A stretch of 64,000 nt of DNA from Pseudomonadota bacterium (GTDB taxonomy: Bacteria; Desulfobacterota; Desulfarculia; Desulfarculales; Desulfarculaceae): NCBI GenBank assembly GCA_018896025.1, contig JAHIND010000011.1, positions 1 through 64,000 of the forward strand, written 5' to 3'. Below are positions 31,723-42,391 of the stretch, piece after piece; position 1 is the stretch's first letter; every line of letters begins with the position of its first letter. Under the pieces are notes generated by a model that was given only the letters and a program-made list of their open reading frames with translations, was not told the DNA's origin and ran no database searches. The translations under genes were made by a program, and so were the position numbers.

Positions 31723-33027
31723 TTACTTCTCGGCGAAGGGGCTGCTTGCGGGCAGCGGAATCACCGGGGTCACGGTCTGCAAGGCGGCCGGCCAGGCGAT
31801 GCCCAGCTTGCCGTTGATGGACTGCACCACCACCGGGTAGGAGCGCAGGTTCTGGCCGGACAGGGGGGTGCCCGGCTGGGCGAACTTCACGCCGTAGCCG
31901 CAGGGAGTGCCGCCCTCGGGGATGTCGATCTCCAGGGAGGCCTTGCGGATGGACTCGGGGCTCAGGTCGCCGTACTTCTTGAGCGCCAGGGGAGCCACGT
32001 CGTTGAGCAGAATCCAGGTGTGGCCGAAGCCCTGGGTGGCGTGGGTGGGCGGGTTGCTGACCTTGAACTTCTCCTCATAACGCTTGAGGAACTCGCCGAT
32101 GAGCTCGCCGGTGCCCGGAGCCAGCTTCTTGCGGTCCAGCATCTGGGCCGGGGCCGGGTCCACGTTGAAGCAGTAGTTCATCAGGTCGCCGCCGGCCGCC
32201 TCGGCCAGCTTGGGCATGTTGGCATGGCCCGCGCCGTGGCCCTCGATGGCCTTGGTCTTGAGGCCCAGCTCACGAGCCTGGCGGAAGAACAGCACCACGT
32301 CCGGGAAGTAGCCGGTGTGCAGGATCGCGTCGGGCTTGGTGCGCTTTAGCTTGAGGATCAGCGAGGACATGTCCTTGGTCTTGTGGGAGTAGGCCTCGTC
32401 CAGCACCACCTTCATGCCGAACTGCTTGGCCATGGCCTTGTTGGCCGCGGAGACCGAGCTGCCGTAGGGGCCGTCCTCGTGGATGATGGCCACCTTGAGG
32501 TCCTTGGCGCTTTTCACCCCGAACTTGGCGAAGTTGTCGTTTAGCAACTTCACCGTGCTCTGGCCCCACTGGGAGCCCATGGGCTGTACGCGGAACACGT
32601 ACTTCAGGTTGCGGTCCTTGACCACCTTGTCGGAGATGGCGATGATCACCCAGAAGATCTTTTTGTTCTTGTCGGCCATGGGCGCCAGGGGCACCGCGAT
32701 GCCGCTGGAGAACACGCCCAAAACCACCGGTACCTTCTCCACGGTCATCAGGCGCTGGCCCTCGCGGATGGCCACATCCGGGTTGCTCTGGGCATCGGCC
32801 ACCACAGGCACCACCTTGTACTTACCGGCGATGCCGCCCCGGGCGTTGATCATGTCCACGGCCACCATGGTGCCCCGATAGCCCGCCAGGGCTCCGGCCG
32901 GGGCAAAGGGTCCGGTCAGGGAAAACAGCACCCCGAGTTTGAAATCCTTGTCCGCCGCAGCCGCCGGAGCAGCCATCCCCACCACCGCCACCGTTAGAAT
33001 CGCCAACAACGCAATTAACTTTTTCAT
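31723..33027 (-). CDS. livK: Liv-type periplasmic substrate-binding protein
   Basis: A 434-residue protein with a signal peptide (about residues 1-24, ending PAAAA) and a type I periplasmic binding-protein fold (KLGVLFSLTGPFAPAG at the start of the mature protein, DGPYGSS near the hinge). It is longer than typical LivK and belongs to the group of amide-, aromatic- or urea-type binding proteins. A GGAGG site precedes the ATG. It is encoded between the alpha/beta hydrolase (107-nt gap) and livG. Ligand unknown; the hydrolase and alcohol dehydrogenase suggest an ester, lactone or amide. Confidence 0.85.
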   Translation of the reverse strand: MKKLIALLAILTVAVVGMAAPAAAADKDFKLGVLFSLTGPFAPAGALAGYRGTMVAVDMINARGGIAGKYKVVPVVADAQSNPDVAIREGQRLMTVEKVPVVLGVFSSGIAVPLAPMADKNKKIFWVIIAISDKVVKDRNLKYVFRVQPMGSQWGQSTVKLLNDNFAKFGVKSAKDLKVAIIHEDGPYGSSVSAANKAMAKQFGMKVVLDEAYSHKTKDMSSLILKLKRTKPDAILHTGYFPDVVLFFRQARELGLKTKAIEGHGAGHANMPKLAEAAGGDLMNYCFNVDPAPAQMLDRKKLAPGTGELIGEFLKRYEEKFKVSNPPTHATQGFGHTWILLNDVAPLALKKYGDLSPESIRKASLEIDIPEGGTPCGYGVKFAQPGTPLSGQNLRSYPVVVQSINGKLGIAWPAALQTVTPVIPLPASSPFAEK

Positions 33028-33134
33028 CTACCAGTCCTCCCTCCTTAGTAATGGGACCATTCGTATTCGACCAAGATGTCCGGCCTTTCCTAATTTCCCC
33101 AGGGAAAGGCCCTTCACCAAAATCCTCACTAACC

Positions 33135-33941
33135 TCAGGCCCTCGCGACCTGGTGCAGGAACGAGATGACCTCCTTGTTGAAGCGGCTTGCCATTTCCAT
33201 GAAAAAACAATGCCTCCCCTGCGGGTACATCATCAGGGAAGAGTCCGGGATCAGCCCGGCCAGGATCAGCGAGTTCTCCGCGGGTATCAGGCCGTCATCG
33301 GAGCCGGTGGCGATCAGCGTGGGCGGAGACAGGCCTGGCAAGCGGGAGGCCGAGGAAAAGCCCTGCAAGGCCTCCATCTGCCGTTTGAAGGCGAACATCG
33401 GCTGCCGGTCCCGCAAGGCCATTTGTATGAAGCTCTCCACCTCCGCGGTTTTTTCGCGCAGGTAGCGGTCGGAGAAGTAAATCCTCAGGTTGCGCCGCAG
33501 TATCTCCTCGGGGCTCATGCCCGCGGGGTCGGCGTACCACTGCATGATGTGCTCCGGCGTGGTCAGGGCCTCGGACCCGCCGCAGGTGGTGCAGCCCAGG
33601 ACCAGGCCGCGCACCCGCTGGGGAAAACTGAGGGCCAGCTCCTGGGCGATGCACCCGCCCATGGAGACCCCCAGCACGTGGGCCGATTCCAGGCCCAGGG
33701 CGTCCAGGAGGCCCACGGTATCTTCGGCCATGCCCGCGATGGTGTAGGGCTCGTCGGGCGTGCCGCTTTGACCGGCGCCGCGGTTGTCCATGAGAATCAC
33801 CGTGAAGTGCTTGGCAAACTCCAGAGTTTGGCGGTGAAACCAGGTGTGGTCGCGCCTCAGGCCCATGAGCATCAACAAGGGAGGCCCCTCCCCCAGGGTC
33901 TCGTAATACAACTCGATGTCACGAAGCCGCACAAAGGACAT
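33135..33941 (-). CDS. Alpha/beta hydrolase
   Basis: A protein of about 268 residues with a complete catalytic triad pattern: nucleophile Ser in GVSMGGC, Asp in GSDDGLIP and His in GRHCFF. An oxyanion-hole region LLMLMGLRRDH lies near the N-terminus. The fold covers esterases, lactonases, C-C hydrolases and others. The start is uncertain: the predicted sigma-54 start point (about 34008) rules out a longer form from 34016. ATG codons at 33986, 33980 and 33941 remain; 33941 matches the family's usual N-terminus (SFVRLRDIELYYETLG). It is the first gene of the operon with the Liv importer and alcohol dehydrogenase and presumably acts on the imported compound. Confidence 0.75.
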   Translation of the reverse strand: MSFVRLRDIELYYETLGEGPPLLMLMGLRRDHTWFHRQTLEFAKHFTVILMDNRGAGQSGTPDEPYTIAGMAEDTVGLLDALGLESAHVLGVSMGGCIAQELALSFPQRVRGLVLGCTTCGGSEALTTPEHIMQWYADPAGMSPEEILRRNLRIYFSDRYLREKTAEVESFIQMALRDRQPMFAFKRQMEALQGFSSASRLPGLSPPTLIATGSDDGLIPAENSLILAGLIPDSSLMMYPQGRHCFFMEMASRFNKEVISFLHQVARA

Positions 33942-34019
33942 CAGCACACCAGTTTCATCCGGTTGGTCCCACAGGCTCATGCCCATGAAGGCGCAAGAAA
34001 CAAACTCGCTGTGCATAGA

Positions 34020-34034
34020 GCAATTGCCATGCCA
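34020..34034 (-). promoter_or_regulatory. Sigma-54 promoter of the hydrolase-liv-ADH operon
   Basis: The minus strand reads TGGCATGGCAATTGC followed by T: TGGCAT-N5-TTGC, one mismatch to consensus, with the invariant GG and GC correctly spaced. The predicted start is near 34008. A divergent sigma-54 activator gene and three inverted repeats lie just upstream. Confidence 0.8.
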
Positions 34035-34113
34035 AGAATTGAAGATTGTTCATCCGTGTATCACTTTGATTTAACTGGTAATTTATTTGGCAAACATTAT
34101 CAGGGAAAACCCA

Positions 34114-34242
34114 CTCGCGGTTTTGCGAGAAATACTGCTCACCTTTTAGGTGTTTTTGCTTTTTATCTATTGCTATGGACTAACCTTTTGCATTTTAATA
34201 GGGCATACTCGCAATAACGCGACTTACCCGCAAATTTGCGAG
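34114..34242. promoter_or_regulatory. Three enhancer-like inverted repeats
   Basis: CTCGCGGTTTTGCGAG (34114-34129), CTCGCAATAACGCGA (34208-34222) and CCGCAAATTTGCGAG (34228-34242) share the half-site CTCGCAA/TTGCGAG. They lie about 105 to 235 bp upstream of the predicted sigma-54 start. This number, symmetry and distance are what is expected for binding sites of the neighbouring Fis-type activator. Confidence 0.75.
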
Positions 34243-34286
34243 CAGTTTAGGCAATGGCCCGACGGTCAAAATTTTAGGAGATTGTT

Positions 34287-36041
34287 TTGCCGCCCGAAGA
34301 GATTCAAAGCCACGGGGATCAGTTCAAATGGCTGGTGGCCCTTAACTCCACCCACAACGGCATCCTAATAGTGAATGTCCAGGGGACGGTGTTGCTTTAC
34401 AACCAGGCCGCCCACCGCATCTTCCGCAACGAAAATCCCCACCCGGTGGGCAAGCACCTGAGCCAGGTGCGCCCAGAGGCCTGGGCCGACATACGCGGGA
34501 TACTGCGCACCGGCAAGCCCCAGGTGGGGGTGCGCATCGAGCTGCCCCAGGCCACCATCATCGCCAACCGCAACCCCATCATCCAAGACGGCAAGATAAT
34601 CGGGGTCATCAGCGTATTCCAGGACATCTCCGACTACGAGGCCATCATCTCCCAGTTGCGCGGCTACCAGGAGCTTTACCGGGAGCTGGAGGCGGTGTTC
34701 GAATCCTCCTTTGACGGCCTGTTCGTGGTCAACGGCGAGGGCAACACCGTGCGCCTGAACAGCGCCTACGAGCGCATCAGCGGCCTGAGCCGGGACAAGA
34801 TCGTGGGCCGCCATGTCTCCGAGCTGGTACGCGACAAAATCATCGACCGCTCGGTGACCATGCAGGTGCGCAAGCGCCGCGCCCCGGTGACCATCATGCA
34901 AAAAATCCAGGGCGACCGGAACATGATGGTCACCGGCACCCCGGTGTTCGACGAGGACGGCGAGATCACCTTGGTGGTGATCAACGTGCGCGACCTCACG
35001 GTGCTCAACCAGCTCAAGGCCAGCCTGGAGGAAACCCGCAAGCTGGAGAGCCTGTACCACCAGTCGCTGACCGAGCAGATCAACCTGGACCACGCCCTGG
35101 AGCGCATGGTCATCCGCAGCGAGGCCATGAAAAACGTGCTGCTCAAGGCGGTCAAGGCGGCCAACGTGGACAACTCCATGCTGCTGTGCGGCGAGTCCGG
35201 TGTGGGCAAGAGCATGCTGGCCCGCATCATCCACGAGATGAGCCGCCGCCGTATCAAGCCCTTTGTAAAGATCAACTGCGGGGCCATCCCCGAGTCGCTC
35301 ATGGAAAGCGAGCTGTTCGGCTACGAGGCCGGCGCCTTCACCGGGGCCCTGCCCCAGGGCAAGGCCGGGCTCTTCGAGACCGCCGACCAGGGCACCATCT
35401 TCCTGGACGAGGTGGCCGAGTTGACCCCGTCCATGCAGGTGAAGCTTTTGGAGGTGATGGACGAAAACCGCTTCACCCGCATAGGTGCCACTCGGCCCAA
35501 GACGGTGGACGTGCGGGTCATCGCCGCCAGCAACCGCGACCTCAAGGCCATGATGGATAAGGGCAGCTTCCGCGAGGACCTCTACTATCGCCTCAACGTC
35601 ATTTCCATCGACATCCCGCCCCTGCGCTCCCGCCGGGAGGACATCCCCGCCCTGGCCCGCCAGATCGTGCAAAACCATTGCGAGCAGCACAGCCTGAACA
35701 AAAAGCTCAGCCCCGAGGTGATGGACGCGCTGGCCAAATACCCCTATCCCGGCAACATCCGCGAGCTCAAGAACCTGCTGGAGTCCATGATGGTCATGAG
35801 CGAGGGCGAATCCATCACTCTGGCCGACGCGCCCAGCGAATTGCGTCAAGGACCCCGCTCGCAGCGCGATCCCTTGTCCGAGGAGACCGGCTTCAAGCAG
35901 GCGGTGCGGGAATTCGAGCTGAACCTCATCCAAAACGCGGTGGGCCGCTACGGCTCGGTGGCCGACGCCGCCCAGGCCTTGGGGGTGCATCCGGCCACCT
36001 TTTGGCGCAAGTTGGCCGCGGACAAGGGCCTGGCGGGCTAA
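34287..36041 (+). CDS. Sigma-54-dependent activator with two PAS domains
   Basis: A 584-residue regulator. PAS 1 is near 12-118, PAS 2 near 132-245, and the AAA+ domain has Walker A GESGVGKS at 302-309, GAFTGA at 349-354 and Walker B IFLDE at 371-375. A Fis-type helix-turn-helix lies at the C-terminus (GSVADAAQALGVHPATFWRK). There is no receiver domain, so the ligand is probably sensed by PAS directly. The start codon is TTG with AGGAGA 5 nt upstream. It is divergent from the hydrolase-liv-ADH operon, whose sigma-54 promoter and upstream repeats it very probably uses; induction by the imported substrate is likely. Confidence 0.85.
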   Translation: MPPEEIQSHGDQFKWLVALNSTHNGILIVNVQGTVLLYNQAAHRIFRNENPHPVGKHLSQVRPEAWADIRGILRTGKPQVGVRIELPQATIIANRNPIIQDGKIIGVISVFQDISDYEAIISQLRGYQELYRELEAVFESSFDGLFVVNGEGNTVRLNSAYERISGLSRDKIVGRHVSELVRDKIIDRSVTMQVRKRRAPVTIMQKIQGDRNMMVTGTPVFDEDGEITLVVINVRDLTVLNQLKASLEETRKLESLYHQSLTEQINLDHALERMVIRSEAMKNVLLKAVKAANVDNSMLLCGESGVGKSMLARIIHEMSRRRIKPFVKINCGAIPESLMESELFGYEAGAFTGALPQGKAGLFETADQGTIFLDEVAELTPSMQVKLLEVMDENRFTRIGATRPKTVDVRVIAASNRDLKAMMDKGSFREDLYYRLNVISIDIPPLRSRREDIPALARQIVQNHCEQHSLNKKLSPEVMDALAKYPYPGNIRELKNLLESMMVMSEGESITLADAPSELRQGPRSQRDPLSEETGFKQAVREFELNLIQNAVGRYGSVADAAQALGVHPATFWRKLAADKGLAG

Positions 36042-36125
36042 AAAGGAATGAGTTTTATGCGTGGCCTTACGCCAAAATTCAAACGAATTTAGGAGAGGGT
36101 GATTCCCCCAATGGGCTAGGACCGG

Positions 36126-37466
36126 CTAAGTAAGCTCTTCGCCGTTGCCCTGGTACACCCGTACGCTGTTGCGCCCGTCCTGCTTGGCTTGATAAAGGGC
36201 TAGGTCCGCCGCTTTATAAAGTTCCTCCATCTGATCCATGCCCGGCTCCAACGCCGCCACCCCCAGACTGATGGTGATGTGCACCTGATGGTGGCCCACG
36301 GTGACGGCTTGGGTCTCCACCGCCGTTCTTAGGCGCTCGGCCGTTTTTCGGGCGTCCTGCAAGCTGGATTCAGGCAGGATAAAGGCGAACTCTTCCCCGC
36401 CCACCCTGGCGAACAGATCAAAGGAGCGAATCTTTTCCAGGCCGATGCGGGCCAGTTCGCGCAAGACCTGGTCCCCCACGTCGTGGCCAAAGGTGTCGTT
36501 GACCTTTTTGAACTTGTCCACGTCCATCATGATCGCGGCCAAATCCGTGCCGTAGCGCTTGGCGCGCTGGAGTTCGCTGCCCGCCACCTGCCAAAAGCGC
36601 CGCCGGTTGGCCAAGCCGGTGAGGGCGTCGGTGGAAGCCAGGGTGCGCAGACGCTCCTCGCTCTCGCGCAGGGCCTTTTCCGCCTTTTTGCGCCGCTCAA
36701 TCTCTTGCTGGGCCTGGGTCAGTTCCTTCTTCATCTGGGCGAACTGCTTGAGGATGGCCAGCACCGGGCGCTGGGTTATCTGGGTGCCCCAACGGTGGTT
36801 TTGCCAGGAGAGATAGGCCCACAACAGGGGCGCGGCGAAACAGGAGACTATAAGGCGGCTCAGGGCGGTGCCCTGGATGATGGAGAGCCACTCGCCGGTT
36901 CCCGCGAAAGCCCCGGTGGCGAACAACACCACGTCCAGCCACATCACCCCCAGCAGGGTGAAAAAGGCCCGGATGCCCATGGGGATCCACTGGAAGCGGT
37001 TGTTCATGTACTCCCAGGCGATGGCCAAAAACACCAGGTCCATGGAGGTGGCGAACACCGAGGCGATGTTTATGCGCAGGCTGGGCGAGGGCACATAGCC
37101 CAGGGCGGGCACCCCGCTTAGCTTCATCTGGAAGTTGAGCACCAGGGCGATCAGGGGCACCATGATGGAAACCCCGATCACTGTGGAGATGATGATGCGC
37201 GTGGCCCTGAGGCCGTCGAAGACGTAGACCACGAACACGCCCAGAAGCAGGGAGGTGTAGAACACGGTGGAGCCCACCACAAAGGTGACGCCCCCCAGGT
37301 GGACGGCGATTCCCGCGTCGGTGACCCAGGACATCACCGCGGTAACCCCACCCAGGAGGGCGTAGTAGTGAGCCAAACCGAAGCGGTGGCGCAAGGAGTG
37401 GGTGCCCAGCACCATCAGGTAAACCACCACGGCTTCGGCCATCAAGATGACTACTTCAACGTTCAA
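36126..37466 (-). CDS. Membrane-anchored diguanylate cyclase
   Basis: A 446-residue protein. Residues 1-225 hold about seven membrane helices of a sensor type I cannot name with confidence. A charged coiled coil (about 235-285, MKKELTQAQQEIERRKKAEKA) leads to a GGDEF domain. The active site reads GGEEF and an RxxD product-inhibition site (RSFD) lies five residues before it, so the enzyme should make cyclic di-GMP and be feedback controlled. The start is a TTG with a poor ribosome binding site; an ATG eight codons later is an alternative. It lies alone between convergent or unrelated genes. Confidence 0.85.
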   Translation of the reverse strand: MNVEVVILMAEAVVVYLMVLGTHSLRHRFGLAHYYALLGGVTAVMSWVTDAGIAVHLGGVTFVVGSTVFYTSLLLGVFVVYVFDGLRATRIIISTVIGVSIMVPLIALVLNFQMKLSGVPALGYVPSPSLRINIASVFATSMDLVFLAIAWEYMNNRFQWIPMGIRAFFTLLGVMWLDVVLFATGAFAGTGEWLSIIQGTALSRLIVSCFAAPLLWAYLSWQNHRWGTQITQRPVLAILKQFAQMKKELTQAQQEIERRKKAEKALRESEERLRTLASTDALTGLANRRRFWQVAGSELQRAKRYGTDLAAIMMDVDKFKKVNDTFGHDVGDQVLRELARIGLEKIRSFDLFARVGGEEFAFILPESSLQDARKTAERLRTAVETQAVTVGHHQVHITISLGVAALEPGMDQMEELYKAADLALYQAKQDGRNSVRVYQGNGEELT

Positions 37467-37698
37467 AGATCACCGTGTGCCAGGGGGTTCCCCTATTTCT
37501 AGCCTGAGCCGTCGGCGATAGTCACTGTCGATCCAATTAGCCGGAGCGATCACCGAAGCCAGGCGGAATGGTTAAATAAAACCTAAAGTGCGCGGAAGCC
37601 AGGCAAAAATCACGGTTATTTTTATCATAGGAATAGCGACTAATCCATATCCTCCCCACTAAATGCCTATGTTTTGGGCGAATACCCCGCACCGCCGC

Positions 37699-38495
37699 TC
37701 AGCGCACCAGGGCCTGGCGCAGCTCTCCGGCCAGGCGGCTCACCGCCTCCACCGCCGCCTGGGGCGAGTCGGCCTGGTGCACCTGGCGCACCAAGGCGCT
37801 GCCCACCACCACCCCGTCGGCCACCGGAGCCAGGGCCTTGGCCTGGGCCGCAGTGGCCACCCCGAATCCCACCGCCACCGGGAGGGACGAGCGGGCCCGC
37901 ACCTTTTGCATGGCCGCCAAGCGCTCGGGGGGCAACTCCAGCTCGGTGCCGGTCACCCCGTCCATGGACACGTAGTACAAAAAGCCGCCGCCCACCGCCA
38001 AAATGCGGTCCAGGCGCTCCATGGGGGTGCCGGGCGCGGCCATGAACACCGGGTCCAGGCCGTGGGTTTGGCAGGCATCCAGCCATTCGCCCGCCTCCTC
38101 GGGAGGCAGGTCGGGGATAATGACCCCGCTGACCCCGGAGCCCGAGGCCCGCTTGGCGAACTCCCCGTAGCCCATGGCCAGCACGGGGTTGACGTAGGTC
38201 ATGGCCACCAGGGCGGCCTGGGTCTTGGCCGCGGCCCGCTCCATGGTGGCGAGCACGTTGGCCGGGGTGGCCCCGGCCTCCAAAGCCCTCTGGCTGGAGA
38301 GCTGGATGGTAGGGCCGTCGGCCAGGGGGTCGGAGAACGGCAGGCCCACCTCGATCACCTCGGAGCCCAACTCGTCCAGGGCGGTGATCAGTTCCAGGCA
38401 GGTGTCGGCGTTGGGAAAGCCACCGGTGACGTAGGGCACGAAAGCGGCCCGGCCCTGTTCGGCCGCGGCGGCGAATTTTTCGCGTATGACGGGCT

Positions 38496-38499
<4 letters not shown>
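37699..38499 (-). CDS. trpA: Tryptophan synthase alpha chain
   Basis: A 266-residue TIM-barrel protein with the catalytic Glu and Asp regions ([19 protein letters not shown]) and GFGVAT phosphate-binding loop. It cleaves indole-3-glycerol phosphate to indole and glyceraldehyde 3-phosphate and channels indole to TrpB. It is the last gene of trpDCFBA, overlapping trpB by 4 nt. No clear intrinsic terminator follows within 200 nt. Confidence 0.95.
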
Positions 38500-39725
<1,226 letters not shown>

Positions 39726-40286
39726 GGTCTTTGACGCCTTTCTGTTTTTCCACGCCGCTGGAAACATCCACGGCAAATGGTTGAACTTGCTTTATGGCCC
39801 GGCTCACGTTGTCCGGAGTCAGGCCCCCGGCCAGGATGATGGGCCGCTGCCGGGCGATGCCTTGGGCCAGGCTCCAGTCGAAGCTTTGGCCCGTGCCCCC
39901 GGCGGCCTGGGGATGATAGGTGTCCAGAAGCAAGGCGCAGCCGGGATAGGCCGCCGCATTGGGAGGCCGCTCCTGGGACACCCTGAGGGCCTTGATGACC
40001 CGGCGTCCCAGGGCGGCGGCCTGGTCCTCGCCCTCGTCGCCGTGCAGCTGCACCCAGTCCAGGCCGCAAAAACGGCGCAGCTCGCTCACCTCCACCAGGG
40101 GGGCGTCCACGAACACCCCCACCGTGCTCACCAGGGGAGGCAGCGCCGCGATGATGGCCCGCGCCTGTTCGGGGCTCACCTGGCGGGGGCTGGGAGCCAA
40201 AACGAAACCCAGGGCGTCGGCTCCCAAACGGCAGGCGGCCAGGGCGTCGTCCAGGCTGGTGATGCCGCATATCTTGATCCGGGGGA

Positions 40287-41084
40287 TCATGCCGCCTCCA
40301 CCAGGGCCCGCAGGGTGGCGGTGGGGTCCGGGGCCAGCATCAGGCTGGTGCCCACCAAAAAGGCGTCCAGCCCGGCGGCCTTGAGCTCCCTCACCTGCTC
40401 CGGACGACTAACCCCGCTCTCGGCCACCACGGTGACCGTGGCCGGAATGATACGGCGCAGCTCTCGGCTGGTCTCCAGGCTGACCTTCAGGGACTTGAGG
40501 TCACGGTTGTTGATCCCCACCAGAGGCGGGTCCAGGGCCAGCACCGGCTCCAGTTCCTCGGCCTTGTGCACCTCCAGAAGCACCTCCAGGCCCAGGCCCT
40601 TGGCCAGATGGTACAGCTCGGCCAACTCGGCATCTTCCAGGGCGGCGGCGATCAAGAGCACCGCATCCGCCCCGGCGGCCCGCGCCTGGTACACCTGGGC
40701 CGGGTCGATGATGAAGTCCTTGCGCAGGGCGGGCATGGGCACTGCCTGTCGGGCGTCGGCCAGGTCTTGCAAGGTGCCGCCGAAAAAGGGCAGGTCCGTG
40801 AGCACCGATAGCGCCGCCGCCCCCCCGGCCTGGTAGGCCTTGGCCCTGGTTGGCACGTCCTCGCCAGGGGCCAGATCGCCCCGGGATGGCGAGCGCCGCT
40901 TTATCTCCGCGATCACCGCGATGCCCGGCGCCTGGCGCAGGGCAGCCAGGAAGGAGCGGGCCGAGGGCGCTGCCTCAGCCTCCCGGCGCAACTCGGCCAG
41001 GGGGCGGGCGGCCTTGAGCGCGGCCACCTCCTGCCGCTTGGCCTCCAAAATGCGGGCCAGCACGCCCAAATCAGACGCCAACAC
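40287..41084 (-). CDS. trpC: Indole-3-glycerol phosphate synthase
   Basis: A 265-residue TIM-barrel enzyme with the VIAEIKRRSPSRG motif, the RKDFIID segment (catalytic Lys) and the SGV phosphate loop. It decarboxylates and cyclises carboxyphenylamino-deoxyribulose phosphate. The GTG at 41084 is chosen because GGAGG lies 6 nt upstream and the gene then begins 1 nt after the trpD stop; an upstream extension inside trpD is unlikely. Confidence 0.95.
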   Translation of the reverse strand: MLASDLGVLARILEAKRQEVAALKAARPLAELRREAEAAPSARSFLAALRQAPGIAVIAEIKRRSPSRGDLAPGEDVPTRAKAYQAGGAAALSVLTDLPFFGGTLQDLADARQAVPMPALRKDFIIDPAQVYQARAAGADAVLLIAAALEDAELAELYHLAKGLGLEVLLEVHKAEELEPVLALDPPLVGINNRDLKSLKVSLETSRELRRIIPATVTVVAESGVSRPEQVRELKAAGLDAFLVGTSLMLAPDPTATLRALVEAA

Positions 41085-41085
41085 C

Positions 41086-42132
41086 CTAGGCCTCCGCCGC
41101 CTCAAGGCGCAGGCCCTTGGCAAAGGAGATGAGATCCTCCAGCTTGCCCAGGGCCGCTCCGGAGTCGATGAGCTGGGCGGCCAGGGCCACGCCCTGAGCC
41201 ATGTCCGGAGCCTTGTCCGCGGCCACCAGGGCCGCTGCCGCGTTCATGAGCACCATGTCGCGCTTGGGGCCTTTCTGGCCGGAGAGCACGTCAAGGGTGT
41301 GGGCGCGGCACTGCTCCACCGAGCCGCCCAGCACCTCCGCCAGGTCGGCCCGCTTCAGGCCCACCTCTTCGGGAGTGACCTCCAGCATGGTGACCTCGCC
41401 GTCCTTGAGGCGAGCCATCTTGGTGGTCCCGGTGATGGTGATCTCGTCCAGGCCGCCCTCGCCGTGCACCACAAAGGCGCTGGTGGCACCCAAACGGCCC
41501 AGCACGTGGGCCAGGGGCTCCACCAGCTTGGGGTCGTACACCCCCACCACCAAGACCGAGGCCCCGGCGGGGTTGGTCAGGGGGCCCAGCAAATTGAAGA
41601 TGGTGCGCTGGCCGATCTCCCGGCGGGGACCGATGGCGTGCTTCATGGCCCCGTGCAGGACCGGCGCGAACAAGAAGCCCACCCCCACCTCATCCACGCA
41701 CATGGCGATCTGCTCGGCGTCCAGGTCCAGGGGCACCCCCAGGCTCTCCAGGAGGTCCGCCGCCCCGCAGGAGCTGCTCACCGCCCGGTTGCCGTGCTTG
41801 GCCACCTTGAGCCCAGCGGCCGCGGCCACGAAGGCGGTGGTGGTGGACACGTTGAAGGTGCCCGCCCCGTCGCCGCCGGTGCCCACGATGTCCACCAGCA
41901 CCCCGTCGCCCGCCGCCGAGGCGCAGGCCACCGGCGTAGCCTTGGCCCGCATCACCTGGGCCGCCCCGCTGATCTCCTCCAGGCTCTCGCCCTTCATGCG
42001 CAGGGCGATCAAGAGGGCCCCGATCTGGGCCGGGGTGGCCCGGCCTTCCATGATCTGGTCCATGGCCCCGATCATCTCCTGTTCACTCAGGTCGCTTCCG
42101 CTCACCGCCTTGGCAATGGCTTCCTGAATCAT
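41086..42132 (-). CDS. trpD: Anthranilate phosphoribosyltransferase
   Basis: A 348-residue enzyme with the PRPP-binding GTGGDGAGTFNVST motif and the KHGNRAVSS anthranilate-site segment. It transfers phosphoribose to anthranilate. It is separate from trpG, not fused. It is the first structural gene after the serial attenuators, with an AGGAG site about 10 nt before ATG. Confidence 0.95.
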   Translation of the reverse strand: MIQEAIAKAVSGSDLSEQEMIGAMDQIMEGRATPAQIGALLIALRMKGESLEEISGAAQVMRAKATPVACASAAGDGVLVDIVGTGGDGAGTFNVSTTTAFVAAAAGLKVAKHGNRAVSSSCGAADLLESLGVPLDLDAEQIAMCVDEVGVGFLFAPVLHGAMKHAIGPRREIGQRTIFNLLGPLTNPAGASVLVVGVYDPKLVEPLAHVLGRLGATSAFVVHGEGGLDEITITGTTKMARLKDGEVTMLEVTPEEVGLKRADLAEVLGGSVEQCRAHTLDVLSGQKGPKRDMVLMNAAAALVAADKAPDMAQGVALAAQLIDSGAALGKLEDLISFAKGLRLEAAEA

Positions 42133-42152
42133 GGCTGCTTTCTCCTACCGCT

Positions 42153-42196
42153 AAAAAAACTGAAACCGCGAACCCCACTCTCGGGAGTCCGCGGTT
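42153..42196 (-). terminator. Trp attenuator 2 terminator (proximal to trpD)
   Basis: AACCGCG pairs with CGCGGTT (42164-42170 with 42190-42196), extended by inner C/G pairs, and is followed on the minus strand by U7. It lies between the second Trp-rich leader peptide and trpD, 20 nt before the trpD start codon. Confidence 0.85.
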
Positions 42197-42222
42197 GTTC
42201 GGCCCGGCGCCAGGATGGCGGG

Positions 42223-42303
42223 TTAGGGCAAAACGGACTCCCGGCCCGTGTCGCGCCACCGCCACCAATAAAAGCTCTGTTTGTCCTGCCGCTGTGATTT
42301 CAT
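42223..42303 (-). CDS. Trp leader peptide 2 (trpD-proximal)
   Basis: A 26-codon open frame whose middle reads SFYWWRWRDTG: three Trp codons within four positions (residues 13, 14 and 16). AAGG lies 6 nt before the ATG; an ATG five codons earlier has no ribosome binding site because it falls in the U-run of terminator 1. The frame ends 27 nt before the attenuator 2 terminator arm. A ribosome stalled on the Trp codons when charged tRNA-Trp is scarce would favour an antiterminator, the classic trp attenuation mechanism. It is preceded by a second, complete leader/terminator module. Confidence 0.8.
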   Translation of the reverse strand: MKSQRQDKQSFYWWRWRDTGRESVLP

Positions 42304-42318
42304 CTTTTGCCTTAGCAT

Positions 42319-42365
42319 AAAAAAAGAACCGGGGCCGCGAACCTTCTTTTGGTCCACGGCCCCGG
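42319..42365 (-). terminator. Trp attenuator 1 terminator (distal)
   Basis: CCGGGGCCG (42329-42337) pairs with CGGCCCCGG (42357-42365), followed by a UUCU7-type run on the minus strand. It sits between leader peptide 1 and the ribosome binding site of leader peptide 2, so transcription must pass it before leader 2 is made. Confidence 0.85.
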
Positions 42366-42391
42366 TGATTGCCTGCTTTGGCTGGGGTTGC

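Noticed and set aside
37467..37510. TGGCACACGGTGATC upstream of the diguanylate cyclase as a sigma-54 promoter
   Set aside because: The -24 half is good but the -12 half (TTGC) is absent.
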